NCBI RefSeq assembly: GCF_030445035.2
Contig: NC_080701.1
Coordinates: forward strand, 26,752,798-26,816,797
Source of the DNA: Dasypus novemcinctus
Lineage: Eukaryota; Chordata; Mammalia; Cingulata; Dasypodidae
Length of the DNA stretch: 64,000 bases
Reading direction: 5' to 3'
Notes under the pieces: model-generated
Seen by the model: the letters and a program-made list of their open reading frames with translations, nothing else
The model's database searches: none
Told to the model about the DNA's origin: nothing
Part shown: in pieces, positions 1-11,402 of the stretch
Layout of the letters: the number at the start of each line of letters is the position of its first letter
Numbering within the stretch: position 1 is the first letter of the stretch
Program-made: the position numbers and the translations under genes

Positions 1-160
1 CCTACTTCTAAGAAAGAATCTAAACTCAATTCACTTCTACAAAAGTACAAATGACGGATAACATTTAAAGTGTTACTTCTCACAGGGTGACTGGTCTGCA
101 TTTTAACAGAGGGGGCCTCTAGTTGAGAGAATATGAAATTTTCAGACATTAAAGAGCAAT
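1..160. other. Unassigned left flank
   Basis: AT-rich single-copy-looking sequence with no open frame, repeat or splice signal that I can support. Confidence 0.4.
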
Positions 161-520
161 GGGAGGGGAGCAAATGTGGCTCAAGCAATTGAGCTCCTGC
201 CTACAACATGAGAGGCCCTCGTTCACTTCCCATGCCTCCTAAAGGAGACGAGCAAGACAGCGAGCTGATGTGACAGGCAGGCAAGATGATGCAACAAGAT
301 GATGCAACAAGAGATGCATGGAGGAAAACATAATGAGAGACACAACAAAGCAAGGAGCAGAGAGGTGGCTTAAGTGATTAGGTGCCTCTCTCCCACATGG
401 GAGGTCCCAGGTTTGGTTCCCAGTACCCCCTAAAAAGAATACCAGCACACAACAGACACATCAGATGCGAACAATGAGGGGGTGGGGAGAAAGAAATAAA
501 ATAAATATTTTTAAAAAAAG
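161..520 (+). repeat. Dimeric DAS-type SINE
   Basis: Two tRNA-Ala-like heads lie in tandem: one at about 161-240 (gtggctcaagcaattgagc) and one at about 362-430 (gtggcttaagtgattagg, then a B-box-like ggtttggttccc). A linker with repeated gatgatgcaac motifs separates them. The copy ends in a G-run, aaataaaataaat and an A-tail. It is diverged, so it is an older copy. Confidence 0.8.
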
Positions 521-1011
521 CAGTGGCAATTTTTAGGGGATATAAAAGACTTTGTGGCCCTTGAAGTGATATTGTACAAGCAATTAACTGAACTCTGTCT
601 ATTCATTTGGCGACCACTTCCAATTCTGCCCTCCTCCTCATCTTCATTTAAAGGTTAGCAATTGGAATGTTAACTCTTCTCCATCAGAAGTATCAAATGT
701 ACTGGAATTCCTCCACACACACAAAAAGTGATTCTGCAGTTTTATATCAGTTTAAAACAGGGCACAGTCAACTATGCTATACTGTCTCATCTCTGTGAGA
801 TAGGAATAGATAATGATGCAAGTGAATGCTTTTTACAAATTAATTTCTCCATTGTTATACTCAGACACAGCAAATTATCACATCAGTCCAAATGTTTCAA
901 CATCACATTAGGAATATATTTGTCACCGCCTTCCACAATTTATAACCCTTTAGCAAAGTCTAGCACGCCACTACTTCTTGTACATCAGTAGAACATATCA
1001 ATAAAATATTG
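521..1011. other. 3' flank of the coiled-coil gene, unassigned
   Basis: About 490 bases between a SINE and the polyadenylation signal of the minus-strand gene. An 87-codon plus-strand frame at 728-991 shows no recognisable domain. I see nothing else here. Confidence 0.4.
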
Positions 1012-1017
1012 TTTATT
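1012..1017 (-). terminator. Polyadenylation signal AATAAA
   Basis: The minus strand reads AATAAA about 66 bases after the stop codon of the last coding exon at 1083. This is the first canonical hexamer after the stop, so the 3' untranslated region would be short, roughly 90 nucleotides. Cleavage would fall near position 990. Confidence 0.5.
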
Positions 1018-1082
1018 GGAAACAAGCTACAACTGAGGAAAAATACCAACAGTCTGGAACACAGGAGAGGAAAGCAACCCCA

Positions 1083-1295
1083 TTAATTGCAGACAAAGTT
1101 TATGCACCCTTTCTGCGTTGTCAAGGCTTTTATCAGCAAATCTTTTTGGGAAAGAAGTTGCTCTCTTTCTTCCTTAAGACTTTTAATCATCAGAGTTAGC
1201 TTTCTCTTTTCATCTTCAAGAACTTTGATGTTTTTCTCAGAGGACTGGAGATCTGGTTTTAGAAACGCCAGTTGCAAGGACAGATTCTCATTTAT
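1083..1295 (-). CDS. Coiled-coil protein, last coding exon (exon 5)
   Basis: This exon encodes residues 216-285 of the predicted protein and the stop codon TAA. The acceptor is ...aatttatag followed by ATAAATGAG in phase 0, which fits the phase-0 end of the exon at 1656-1835. The peptide is highly charged with heptad spacing (LQSSEKNIKVLEDEKRK, then LKEEREQLLSQKDLLIKAL), so it should form a parallel coiled coil. It ends in a short non-helical tail (CINFVCN). No catalytic motif, signal peptide or membrane segment is visible. The open frame continues past the acceptor only a short way, which supports a splice at 1295. I do not recognise the gene. Centrosomal, ciliary or meiotic roles are common for such small coiled-coil proteins, but nothing here selects among them. 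Confidence 0.6.
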   Translation of the reverse strand: MNENLSLQLAFLKPDLQSSEKNIKVLEDEKRKLTLMIKSLKEEREQLLSQKDLLIKALTTQKGCINFVCN

Positions 1296-1655
1296 CTATA
1301 AATTATAAATGATTAAGAGTGGTTGGAAACTTTACTCAAAACCTGCTTTTATTTAGCTGCACTCTATTTAAGGTTCTAGGTGGTTGTGGTCATTTCTTAG
1401 ATGCCTTACTTAATGGCCGGTGTCCCATTGTCATGGTGAAATAGAATTAATAACAACTCTTAATTACACCAACTTAATACTTATAAAATATACCCTTTCT
1501 TTTTCCTTCAAAAAAAAAAAGGGGGGGGGATACTGGTTAATCTAGTACGCTGCGAAAGGATTATATATTTTTAGAAACTCTAGTCCTTGATTATATCTAT
1601 AGAGAAATTTGTGCTGAATGTTTTAACCCAACAACTGACAAATGTAGTCACTTAC
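1296..1655 (-). other. Intron 4 of the coiled-coil gene
   Basis: A 360-base intron bounded by donor GTAAG next to 1656 and acceptor TAG next to 1295. It contains an A/G homopolymer junction near 1510-1530 and no other feature I can name. Confidence 0.5.
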
Positions 1656-1835
1656 TGTTCTGTTAGCTAACAGCTTTGACTGAAGTTTGGCGTTTGCTTT
1701 TTCAAGCTGTTTGAGAGTAAAGTTAGCTTGAAACAATTCTGAATGAAGGAACGTCACTTCATTGTCCGAAGAATCTCTTTCCTTTTGAACTTTATTGTAA
1801 CTTGTCTTTATTGGCCAGTCAAAAGCATCTTTCCC
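1656..1835 (-). CDS. Coiled-coil protein, exon 4
   Basis: Exactly 180 nucleotides (60 codons, residues 156-215), phase 0 at both ends. The acceptor is ctTAG before GGGAAAGAT and the donor is GTAAGT after AACAGAACA. The peptide opens with a short acidic/aromatic stretch (KDAFDWPIKTSYNKV). It then becomes heptad-rich (VTFLHSELFQANFTLKQL, then EKANAKLQSKLLANR), leading directly into the coiled coil of the next exon. A symmetric exon with clean consensus sites and no stop in one frame is the strongest single piece of evidence that this is a real gene. Confidence 0.65.
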
Positions 1836-3143
1836 CTAAGAAGTCAAAATAAAACTTGAATTTAGTTTAGTTTATATTAAGTTACATGTAACTTAATATA
1901 ATCAAAGAGGACCTTACATTTCTGTACACGGGAGGACCATTTTGAAAGCACCAATACAGTATAGATAGAAAATGAACTAGGCAAGGGTTTAGTTATTAAA
2001 ACATAGAATCAGAAACCTGAGTTTCTGCCTGTTTTGGTCTGTACCATACTATTTGAATTTCAGCATATCAAACCTCATTAAGCCTCAGTTTGTTCATCTG
2101 TTAAATAGGAATAAAACTGTCTTAACCCAGGGATGTTCAGATACGAAATAAGATCACTTTCCGATCCCCGGCAAGGCAGTGTAACAATCCATGGTGACGT
2201 TGTTGCTCAATCTTTTAATATAGAACCAAATTATATAATTAAGAGTTTGAAAACACAAAATCAGACATGTATGGAGTCCCCAATCCCTCTAGGCCACTAG
2301 AGTATGTATTCTTTAGCTTCCTCTGCAGTCCCAGAAAAGCAGCTAGCTAATGACAATGTATAAAGTACAGGAATCAAAGCATCTAAACAAAAAGGCTGTC
2401 ACAGATGAATGCACAGCTAGTTATCACTCGCTCTGACTACATCAGTCTGCTGTATCATCCTTTAGGAGAGTAATGTCCCTATTTTTTCAAATGGCATTGT
2501 GAGCCCAGAGAACTTAAGGAAACAGAAATCCTGTTAAAAACCAGGATTATGTTCTCTCTCGAGTCCCTTCCCACTCCGTGTTTCCGTAATTCTCCTCCTA
2601 GAAACAGTTGTTGGGAAGTTCGCACATTTTTCCAGGAGGAAATTATGCCACTGGGGAACTTTGTAGCATGCCTAATTTATCAGGTAACAGAGCAACCTGA
2701 CTCAAATCCCTCTGGGATCAAAGAAAAGGCCAGAGTATGGCAGCAAATAATTTTTCCCAACAATGTATTTTTAAGTATCACGCAGATATAAAGGATTCTT
2801 TTTTCTTCTTCTTTGTATTCACTTGATTACCCCATAGTTTATAAATCACATGTCTGTTTTGTACACTTTGTACCAGACAAGTCCGGGCACGCAGTTTGTA
2901 TTGAATTCACAAAAGCCACTTAACATACTTAGTTGTCATTGAAGTTATGACTTTGAAAACAAAAGAAGACAAACCCTTTTACAGTAATAGGCAGGTTACA
3001 TAAATGGCTGCACAAATTAAATTCACAATAACTTCAGTTCATATTGAAATTGTTATTCTTTCATCAGCACCTTGCCATAACGTTCTCTGATACATATTTT
3101 TAAATATCTACAATAATTAAGTACAGCATGAAGCTTTCAGTAC
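1836..3143 (-). other. Intron 3 of the coiled-coil gene
   Basis: About 1.3 kb of AT-rich intron. A palindrome-like stretch near 1868-1905 (agttacatgtaact) can fold on itself. No recognisable repeat family and no further exon with good splice sites was seen. Confidence 0.45.
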
Positions 3144-3180
3144 CTGTTCTCCCTTGTATCCCATCCATAAGTCATGGAAA
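3144..3180 (-). CDS. Coiled-coil protein, exon 3 (37-nt microexon)
   Basis: A 37-nucleotide exon with acceptor gtcTGCAG before TTTCCATG and donor GTACTG after GAGAACAG. It enters in phase 2 and leaves in phase 0, exactly what joins exons 2 and 4. It encodes FHDLWMGYKGEQ after a split serine codon, residues 143-155. On its own this exon would not be convincing. The phase fit on both sides is the reason for the call. Confidence 0.5.
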
Positions 3181-4819
3181 CTGCAGACGACAGGATTCGA
3201 TTTAGCTTTATTCAAGACACCAGGGCCTTCAAATGATGATGGGATGAAGTCTATCTTTTCCTCCAAAATACTTTTCCTTACAAATTACAGCACAGATCAG
3301 GGAAAGAAAGCCAAGGGACACAGCTTTGGAAGCACATACAGGACCTGAGCCTTGCTAATTTGTTTAATTTAATATTTCTTTAGACGACATTTTCAGTTCT
3401 GTGACTCAAAAAAGTCTAAACTAAAAAAATAAAATAAAAAGACTCCCCCACTTCACATGTCAATTATACAATGAGCACTGAGGTAAGTGGGACCGTTCTC
3501 CAGGACTGTATGCTTTTATTGGAGGGGTGACAGTGGGAGCTATGGCAGAAAGGGGATTTAAATCCCAGATTTTTTTTCTTACGAGCAGCACTCTGTGCCC
3601 TTGGGAAAGTGAATTTTGGGAACCTTAAGTCCTCATCTCTAAAATAGAGATAACTTCCACCTCACTTAATTTTCATATTAAATGAAATAGCCAATGTTAA
3701 CAGCTCAGCATGGTGTCTGACAGATTTTATATGGCGTAAGAGTTGCTAGATTCACTTTGAGCTACCTGTATAACTTATGCTAAAAATAAAATGAAACATT
3801 ACTAGCATGAATCAGCAAAAAAAGTCCGTTCTGAGAAGTGCAATCTTCGTATGAAAAATTCATTTTTTTAAATGAAGTTTCTTACTTTTAACAGCATACA
3901 GTAACAGAACTACACATGAATTAAGGTAAACCTACTTTAATAAACAGGTCGAAATCACTCAGAATTACCAAAGCAGTATATACTGGGAAGGGGTGTTTGG
4001 CAGAACTCTTGATTTTGATCACAGCTTTGTCCCTCGAGCAAAATTTTCATGTCTGATCTTTGGTTTTCTCATTTTGTTAAATTAACACCTTGCAGAGTTG
4101 TAGTGAAGAGAAAATACTAAATTTATTTATGTAGGTGTTTCCATGTTCTATAAAGATAGTGACTAGTCCAATACTATAATAAAAATTTTATTGCAAATAG
4201 GCTTAAGTTATTTTAAGTGTTCAAAGTTATTCTGATATATGTAAACATTCTCTTTGCAAAATAATTTGCGCTGTTGCCTAGCTAGTCCTTTTGTCATTGT
4301 ATAATTAAAAGTTAAGCTCAAAGGGTTGTGATTTGGAAGTGGCACATGGAGTGGCTTCTGGGGTGAGCTGTAAAGTTCTATTTCTTGACATGGGTGGTAA
4401 TTACAGGATTGTGTGCCATATAATTACTAATTAAGCTCTATATTTGTTCTGTGTAGTTTTCAGTATCTGTGTTTTATTTACAACAAAAAATTTAAAGACA
4501 CAAAAATTAACTCAACTCAGTCACCGAACTACCACAAAGGTAAAATCAGGGAGGACTGATTCAGTGAGATTTTTATTATTATTATTATTATTATTTTTAG
4601 GAAGTACAGGGGATTGAATCCGGGACCTCATATATGTGAAGTCTGTGTATGCTCAACCACCTAGCTATACCTCCTCACCTTATTATGTTTTTTTTTTTTT
4701 TTTTAATTTTTTTATTTTTTATTGACTTTGTAATAATATTACATTAAAAATATATATTATTATGTTTTTTAAACACATAAAATATAACTCACAAACAAAT
4801 AAATGCTTCTGATTCCTAC
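3181..4819 (-). other. Intron 2 of the coiled-coil gene
   Basis: A 1.6-kb intron. It holds an (ATT)n run and a tRNA-like SINE fragment near 4570-4680, followed by a poly-T tract and an AT-rich stretch at 4685-4760. No further exon is supported. Confidence 0.45.
4570..4682 (-). repeat. Short tRNA-Ala-derived SINE monomer
   Basis: Read on the minus strand this is a single tRNA-Ala-like head (gctaggtggttgagca, then ggattcaatcccctgta) followed by AAT repeats as the tail. It lacks the long body of the DAS copies elsewhere, so it is an older monomeric relative. Confidence 0.6.
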
Positions 4820-4902
4820 CTTTTTATTGGGTTCTTCCACCAATGTACCAAATTACTATCTAAGTTTTCCATTTTCATATGGAAAATTTTTGATGCCAAC
4901 AA
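4820..4902 (-). CDS. Coiled-coil protein, exon 2
   Basis: An 83-nucleotide exon with acceptor atttACAG before TTGTTGGC and donor GTAGGA after AATAAAAAG. Only one of its three frames is open (the others meet TGA and TAG). That frame continues the phase-0 end of exon 1 and leaves two bases for exon 3. It encodes LLASKIFHMKMENLDSN and then LVHWWKNPIK, residues 116-142. The tryptophan pair and lack of acidic runs suggest a short structured segment between the N-terminal helix and the C-terminal coiled coil. Confidence 0.6.
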
Positions 4903-5934
4903 CTGTAAATATAAAGTAGAATTAGTGTCATCTCAGGCAGTCATAAATTTCACGTGGGTATTTACTTGATGTTTGAAAAAGATGAATCAAATTGTAATAA
5001 GGTCCAGTGATTTCAGTAATGGTAAGAAAATCAGTGCCCACATAAAGAATAAAAAGCGTGGACAGAAAATAAGACATCAGTGGATGACAAGCTAAATGTG
5101 TGGCTTTTGTGTGGCCCTTTAAAAAGCTAAAAGGATGCCTTAGATATAAAAGTATTTATTGAACGAATTAACATTATCTCTAATGCAAAATAGGATTGTT
5201 GCAATTATTCTCTTACCACTGTAGAAAACACATGAATTGGTATCTTTAGGATACTTTATTTACAAGAAAAAGGGACCTACTCGAGAGTTATCTTATGAAA
5301 ATCAAGCCTTGGTGAGGAGTCTGAACCAGGAACTAGAAACCTGTCAGAAACCAAGGAAGACTCATTCTCTTTCCTCTTGACTCTGCTTCTCTTTGCAGGA
5401 CAACTCTCTTCCACCCACAAACCACCCCTCTCTTCTTGATCATGAGCTTAGATGCCCCCGATGGCTACCTGATACCACATGACTTCTTAGGGGCAGCACC
5501 TGATGCTAACTGGCTCAGTCTGTCTGTGCCCAAATTCTAAATTGTCACGAGAGGAATTCTGATTCACTCAGTTTGAGCCAAGTGTCCACTGGTGGGCTGA
5601 ATAACTGGGGGCAAAGAGGCTAAGGCAGGAAACGACTTACTAGAATTCAACACTGACAATGACATGACCACTAAAATGGGGCATTCATTCATTCCACCAA
5701 CGCGGACCTACCACGAGCCAGACTGAAAAAAACCAGTCCCTACCCTTGAGGAGTCACACATCAGAAAACAGGGCAGACATTTAAAGCAATAATTTAAAGA
5801 GGGTAAAATAAAAGAAGTATGTGAAAGTATTTTAGGCTCATAGAGGAGGTGATGAAAATGACCACAGAAGGGATAACAGTAGAACAATCTGGAAGAATGA
5901 GTATCAAAACTCACAAAGCACAATCATTAAGCCA

Positions 5935-6180
5935 AAAAAAAAAAAAAAGGATTAATTTCATTACACCAAAATTAAGAAGATAGATTTTTGCAGTTTCTAA
6001 AACTAACAAGGATCTAATGAAAATCTGTAAGAAAATAATGGGTGATCTGATAGAAAACAGGCAAACACAGTGAACAGGCAATCACCATTGGAGGGAAACA
6101 AATACAATAAGCGTATGAGGAGATGCTAAAACCATCCATAACCACTCTATACCAATTAGACTAGCAAAACCAGCAAGCTT
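5935..6180 (+). mobile_element. LINE-1 ORF2 3'-end relic
   Basis: A degraded plus-strand stretch resembles the end of LINE-1 ORF2. It has an aaaacaggcaaacacag-like segment, then a gagatgctaaaacca segment, then ataccaattagactagcaaa, in the order of the L1 reverse-transcriptase C-terminal region. It is heavily decayed with no usable frame. Confidence 0.4.
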
Positions 6181-6469
6181 GAAGTGACCTGTGGGGGCAG
6201 GGACTGAAGGGATAGAGGGAAACTCAGGACCTGTTAGGGACACCTAGCGCCAACTGGCCACCCATTCTGGAGAGCACTCTAGCGGTACTTATCAAAGTTG
6301 GCACTGGAGGAGGAGATAAAGTTGAGATACCAGATTGGAAGGGGTTTCTGTGTCAAGAGCTTGGTTTTTGTTCTAAAGACAATGGAAAAACAGTAGAAGA
6401 TTCTAAGAAGGTCAGTGACAGACGTGGCCAGAAAAAAAACGCTGATGGCAGTGCACAGTTGAAAACAGA

Positions 6470-6500
6470 GTGTGTGTGTGTGTATGTGTGTGTGTGTGTG
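6470..6500. repeat. (TG)n microsatellite
   Basis: About 31 bases of near-pure GT dinucleotide with a single TA interruption. Confidence 0.85.
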
Positions 6501-6661
6501 TTGGAGAGGGGGCAGGGAGGGCAGCTTAGAAAGTGAAATAAGAGACATGTATCTAGAAAATGATGTTCAGTGAATAAAGCAGAATACAAAATAGTATGCA
6601 GATACAGTTACTACTTTATGAGAATATCAGAGTGCATTCAATAAACATCTGAAGAGAATTT

Positions 6662-7015
6662 GGAGTTAAGTATACCACATTTATTAGTAGTGGAAGAAAC
6701 TATAGCAATGATGTGGAGAAAGTGGCCACGGTAGCTGCTGAGGGTAGAGAGAGGAAAGAAGAGATGTGATGTGGGGGCGTTTTCAAGACTTGGAGTGGTA
6801 CTCCAGGGACAGATGCTGGATACTGTATATTCTGCCATGGCCCACTGGGTGAACTGGGGGAGAGTGTAAGCTACAATGTAAACCACTATCCATGTGGTGC
6901 AGCAGTGCAATGAATGTGCCATGATGATGAAAGAGGTTGTTGATGTGGGAGGAGTGTGATGAGGGGAGTGGGAGGTATATGGGGACCTCATGTATTTTTT
7001 TAATGTAACATTAAA
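6662..7015 (+). repeat. 3' end of an unclassified ~1.1-kb interspersed repeat
   Basis: The string gatgtggagaaagtgg, then gatgtgatgtgggggc, cttggagt, cccactggg, gttgttgatgtggg, tatatggggacctcat and a terminal aatgtaacat recurs in the same order at 31.6, 46.8 and 60.9 kb, with only the last part at 63.1 kb. This copy holds only the last 350 bases. Confidence 0.7.
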
Positions 7016-7029
7016 AAAAAAATGTATAC

Positions 7030-8530
7030 CACATTTAACACTTATAGGGTTCTTTTATTCCATATAACAATTTGTTTACAATTTTTTAACGTAAAACTAC
7101 TATTTAGAATTTTGGAGTCTAAATGTTAAGAATGTTAGTTTTAAAAAATTACTTAGAGGTTTTAAGAATAGAACCATTGTCCATTTATCCTATCTGACAA
7201 GTAAAGTCTTAGCAGCCTTTGATGATTTCTGACAGTAATTTCTCATGAGTATTGTGAAAATTTAGAGTGTGGTTATACATGTATTAATCTGTAAGGAATG
7301 AAACTATTCCGAGTTTACGGGAATACGGATGATTTTACAAAATAAGTTTTACATTTTCTTTTGCTTCTCCAATGAGGTTGTATCCCCATAATTTACCATT
7401 TTTTCCAACTAAGTTATGGATTTTTTAAAAACAAATCAGTTTTACTGATATATATTAATTAAACATAAATCTATTCAAAGTTAAATCCTGTGTTTTAAAA
7501 TTTAGATTAATTTAGGATTTGTTTTAGGTAAATGTGTGGTGAGACTGTATACCTCTAAGCTGAAACCAGTTTCTCCTGTGAAGTTAGTTGGTTGGTTCAG
7601 CTGGCAGGTGATGTCACTGCTGCCCCAACCAGTGAGCAAAGCAGCTGTCCTCCTGAGAGGTGCGGGAAAGTTAGGCTTCCAGCAGGTACAACGCGGTGAT
7701 GCAACCTACAGAACACTTGTGACTTTAAAGGCACAAAAACCATCTGTCCAACGAAATAAACACTCAATAAGCACTTGTCAGCTTCTGTTTCGTATGTGCC
7801 ATGATTTAATTACCTCCACTCTTAGAAACTGCTCATTTTGGCTTCTGTACCCTGAATATTAATTAACATTCTTTTCTCTTTGCTGTACATCTCCCCATCT
7901 CTGAGGCAATGCCAAAGTTGAGAACACACAAGGTCCATTTTTCTTATTTGCTTCTAGTTTTCTAACTTTGCTTTCTCCCTCTTCCTCTCTCCTCTTTTTT
8001 ATTTCTCAGTGCCAGACGCTTGTCTTTCCTTTTGTACCCTGTGTCCTAGGCTGAATGGCTTGTTTTCTTATTTAATCAATGAGAAGCATCGAGGCCTAGA
8101 CACAGTTTAGACAAATGGACTCTTATGGTTAGAATGGCCATGTAATCTTCCAGAACTGAACTTCATAGAGAAGGTTAGGTTGGAGGAGTTATGCTTATTT
8201 GACAATAATCTGCTCTGAAGCCGTTATAAACACTCTGAGACTTACTAGGTTGTTAAAAAATAGATATTTAAAATTCAAGCTAGGTTTATATTTTATCAAA
8301 AATATCATCCAACTACTAGAAATGCTAGTTGTGCCAGGGATTTTGATATGTGCCATGTTCGGTCAGTCCTAATTTCCTTACTGGTTTTAACTTAAGAACT
8401 TTTAAGGAATTGCTTTAAAATTTAGGGGCATTATGATATAATTTAGTATATTAAAATAATGAATATTAAGTAAGCAATTTAGCCTCATGCTACTTAGTGC
8501 AATAGGTGAGCTCCTGAAAAGTAGTATATA
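7030..8530. other. Intronic stretch, nothing assigned
   Basis: About 1.5 kb of AT-rich sequence. A 108-codon plus-strand frame at 7536-7862 has no recognisable domain and no splice context. I see no repeat family I can name. Confidence 0.4.
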
Positions 8531-8542
8531 AATAAAATTGTA

Positions 8543-8903
8543 GGGAAGCGGACTTAGCCCAGTGGTTAGGGCGTCCGTCTACCACATGGGAGGTCCACGG
8601 TTCAAACCCTGGGCCTCCTTGACCCGTGTGGAGCTGGCCCACGCGCAGTGCTGATGCGCACAAGGAGTGCACCCCGTAAGGAGAGCCGCCCAGCGCAAAA
8701 GAAAATGCAGCCTGCCCAGGAATGGCGCCACCCACACAGAGAGCTGACACAACAAGATGACGCAGCAAAAAGACACACAGATTCCCGTGCCGCTGACAAC
8801 AACAGAAGCGGACAAAGAAGACGCAGCAAATAGACACAGAGAACAGACAACTGGGGGGGGGGGGAAGGGGAGAGAAAGAAATAAATCTTAAAAAAATAAA
8901 ATA
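8543..8903 (+). repeat. DAS-type SINE, 13-bp target duplication
   Basis: A full copy: head cggacttagcccagtgg, B box ggttcaaaccc, body with gcgcagtgctgatgcgc, then a G-run and A-tail. A perfect duplication aaataaaattgta flanks it at 8530-8542 and 8904-8916, which indicates L1-type target-primed insertion and a fairly young age. Confidence 0.9.
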
Positions 8904-9001
8904 AAATAAAATTGTAAATAGAAAGGATAGAATTATAAGTGATTATAGGAGCTCTGTGTAGGAAATCTACAGTTAATTATTTAATAATAAAGAATCCTTT
9001 T

Positions 9002-9417
9002 GGGAAGCAGTTGTGGCTCAACTGATAGAGCATCTGCCTACCATATTGAGGGTCCAGGGTTCGATACCCAGGGCCTCCTGACCCATGTGGTGAGCTGGGC
9101 CATGTGTGTTGCTGTTGTGCGCAAGGAGTGCCGTGCTACGCAGGGCTGTCCCCAGCGTGGGGATGCCCCATGCGCAAGAAGTGCTCCCCACAAGGAGAGC
9201 CGCCTTGTGTAAAAAAAAAGTGCAGCCCACCCAGGAGTGTGCCCCACACACAGAGAGCTGATGCAGCAAAATGATGAAACAAAAAAAGCAACACAGTTTC
9301 CTGGTGCCGCATGACAAGAATCCAAGCGGACACAGAAGAACACACAGCGAATGGACACAGAGAGCAGACAATGGGGGGAAGGGGAGAGAAATAAATAAAA
9401 TCTTAAAAAAAAAAAAG
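9002..9417 (+). repeat. DAS-type SINE
   Basis: Head gtggctcaactgatagagc, B box gggttcgataccc, long body, G-run, aataaataaaatc and A-tail. It belongs to the 'ctcaactgatagagc' subtype, unlike the 'cccagtggttagggc' subtype just upstream. Flanking duplications are not clear. Confidence 0.9.
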
Positions 9418-9633
9418 ACTACTTTTATAAATAAAGTGATAGCATTGCAAAGTGGGGAAAAATGGAATTTGGAGGTAATAAGCACTAGTTTCAGTTCTGA
9501 TTCTGCAAAGTATAAACTGTATTGTATCAAAAACCTCTTAGCCATAATTTTCACCTGTAAAACAGGAATTATTTCACAATGTTCTTGTATTTTGCAAATT
9601 TTACTATCCACATGGGAGCTGTTACCATGATTA

Positions 9634-11323
9634 TTAGATTGGTGCAAAAGGAATTGAGGTTTTGGACCATGAATTTTAAATCATTATAACTAGGCACAAA
9701 CACATCTTTATTGATCAAAATAGGAATCATTACAATCAATACATTTTTACCAACAAGAAATAAGTTTGTGTATTCCTGTGGTATAATAATCCATGCTTTG
9801 GGATTCAACGAACGCTTAGAAAGCATTTTCGGGAAACGGACTTTGGCCCAGTGGTTAGGGCGTCCGTCTACCATATGGGAGGTCCGTGGTTCAAACCCCA
9901 GGCCTCCTCGACCCGTGTGGAGCTGGCCATGCGCAGCGCTGATGCGCGCAAGGAGTGCCATGCCACGCAAGGGTGTCCCCCGCGTAGGGGAGCCCCACGC
10001 GCAAGGAGTGCACCCGTGAGAGCCGCCCAGCGTGAAAGGAAAGTGCAGCCTGCCCAGGAATGGCGCCGCCCACACTTCCTGTGCCGCTGACGACAACAGA
10101 AGCGGACAAAGAAACAAAAGCAGACAAAGAAACAAGACGCAACAAATAGACACCAAGAACAGACAACCAGGGGAGGGGGGGAAATTAAATAAATAAATAA
10201 ATCTTTAAAAAAAAAAAAAAAAAAAAGAAAGCATTTTCTGCCTCCTGCTGGTTGTGGAAGTGTTTTCCCTGCAAAAAGTTGTGGAGATGCTTGAAGAAGT
10301 GGTAATCGGTTGGCGAGAGGTCAGGTGAATATGGCAGATGAGGCAAAACTTTTCATAGCCCAATTCATTCAACTTTTGAAGCATGGTTGTGTGACGTCCT
10401 GTCGGGCATTGTCGTGGAGAAGAATTGGGCCCTTTCTGTTGACCATTGTTGGCTGCAGGTGTTGCAGTTTTTGTTGCATCTCATGGATTTGCTGAGCATA
10501 CTTCTCAGACGTTAACGGTTTTGCCAGGATTTCAGGAAGTTGTGGTGGATCAGGCCGGCCGCAGATCACCAAACAGTGACCCTGACCTTTTTTGGTGCAA
10601 GTTTGATTCTGCAAAGTCCTTTGGAGCTTCTTCTCTGTCCAACCACTGAGCTGGTCATCGTCAGTTGTTGCATAAAATCCACTTTTCATCACACGTCACA
10701 ATCCAGTCGAGAAATGGTTCATTGCTGTATAGAATTAGAAATGAAGACATTTCAAAATGATTTTTTTCTGATTTTCGGTCAGCTCATGAGGCACCCACTT
10801 ACCAAGCTTTTTCACCTTTCCAATTTGCTTCAAGTGCCAAATGACCATAGAACAGTCCATGCTGAGTTCTTTGGCAACTTCTCGTGTAGTTTAAGAGGAT
10901 CAGCTTCGATGACTGCTCTCAACTGGTCATTGTCAACTTCCGATGGCCGGCCACTGCGCTCCTCATCCTCAAGGCTCTCGTCTCCTTTTCAAAACTTCTT
11001 GAACCGCCGCTGCACTGTACGTTCAGTAGCAGTTCCTGGGCCAAATGCCTTGCTGATGTTGTGAGTTGTCTTTGCTGCTTTAAGACCCATTTTGAACTCA
11101 AATAAGGAAATCACTTGAATTTGCTTTTTGTCTAACATCATTTCCATAGTCTAAAGTAAATATAAAATAAACAGCAAGTAATAAGTCATTAGCAAAAAAA
11201 CATCAAGGGAGAAAATCACATTAAAATGATGTATAACGTAACCACAATTATTTAAGAATAGATTCCACTGCCAAATGGCAAATTTCCACCGTGCAAAACC
11301 GCAATTACTTTTGCACCAACTTA
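9634..11323 (-). mobile_element. Mariner (Tc1/mariner) transposon, Hsmar1-like, broken
   Basis: Both terminal inverted repeats are visible: ttagattggtgcaaaag at the left, and its complement ending tttgcaccaacttaa at the right. Without the nested SINE the element is about 1.28 kb, the usual size for this mariner group. Read on the minus strand, the transposase relic shows, in order, an N-terminal helix-turn-helix segment (near 10920-11100), the first acidic motif CDEKW (Asp codon 10688-10690), HDNAR (Asp codon 10411-10413) and a PTDYHFF motif (Asp codon 10305-10307). The last two are 106 nucleotides apart where DD34D spacing needs 105, so there is a one-base shift between them. There are also in-frame stops. 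It is dead, and would cut and paste DNA at TA sites if intact. A SINE interrupts its C-terminal end. Confidence 0.9.
9831..10225 (+). repeat. DAS-type SINE nested in the mariner
   Basis: A near-complete 'cccagtggttagggc' subtype copy. The 13-bp string agaaagcattttc lies at 9818-9830 and again at 10226-10238, a perfect target duplication made of mariner sequence. The SINE is therefore younger than the mariner. Confidence 0.95.
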
Positions 11324-11402
11324 ATTCTTGCCGAGTTTTTTAACGTAAGTATTCTTATGTGATCCTCCTGTGTCTCTGCAGTTGAGGCAGAGCTTGTTTT
11401 AT

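Noticed and set aside
6279..6589. Minus-strand frames with HTHTHTHT peptides
   Set aside because: They are translations of the (TG)n microsatellite.
8490..10156. Overlapping open frames of 60-209 codons over SINEs, with recurring RGALLARGAPLRGG-like peptides
   Set aside because: The same peptides appear at every SINE copy in the window, so they are SINE read-through and not genes.
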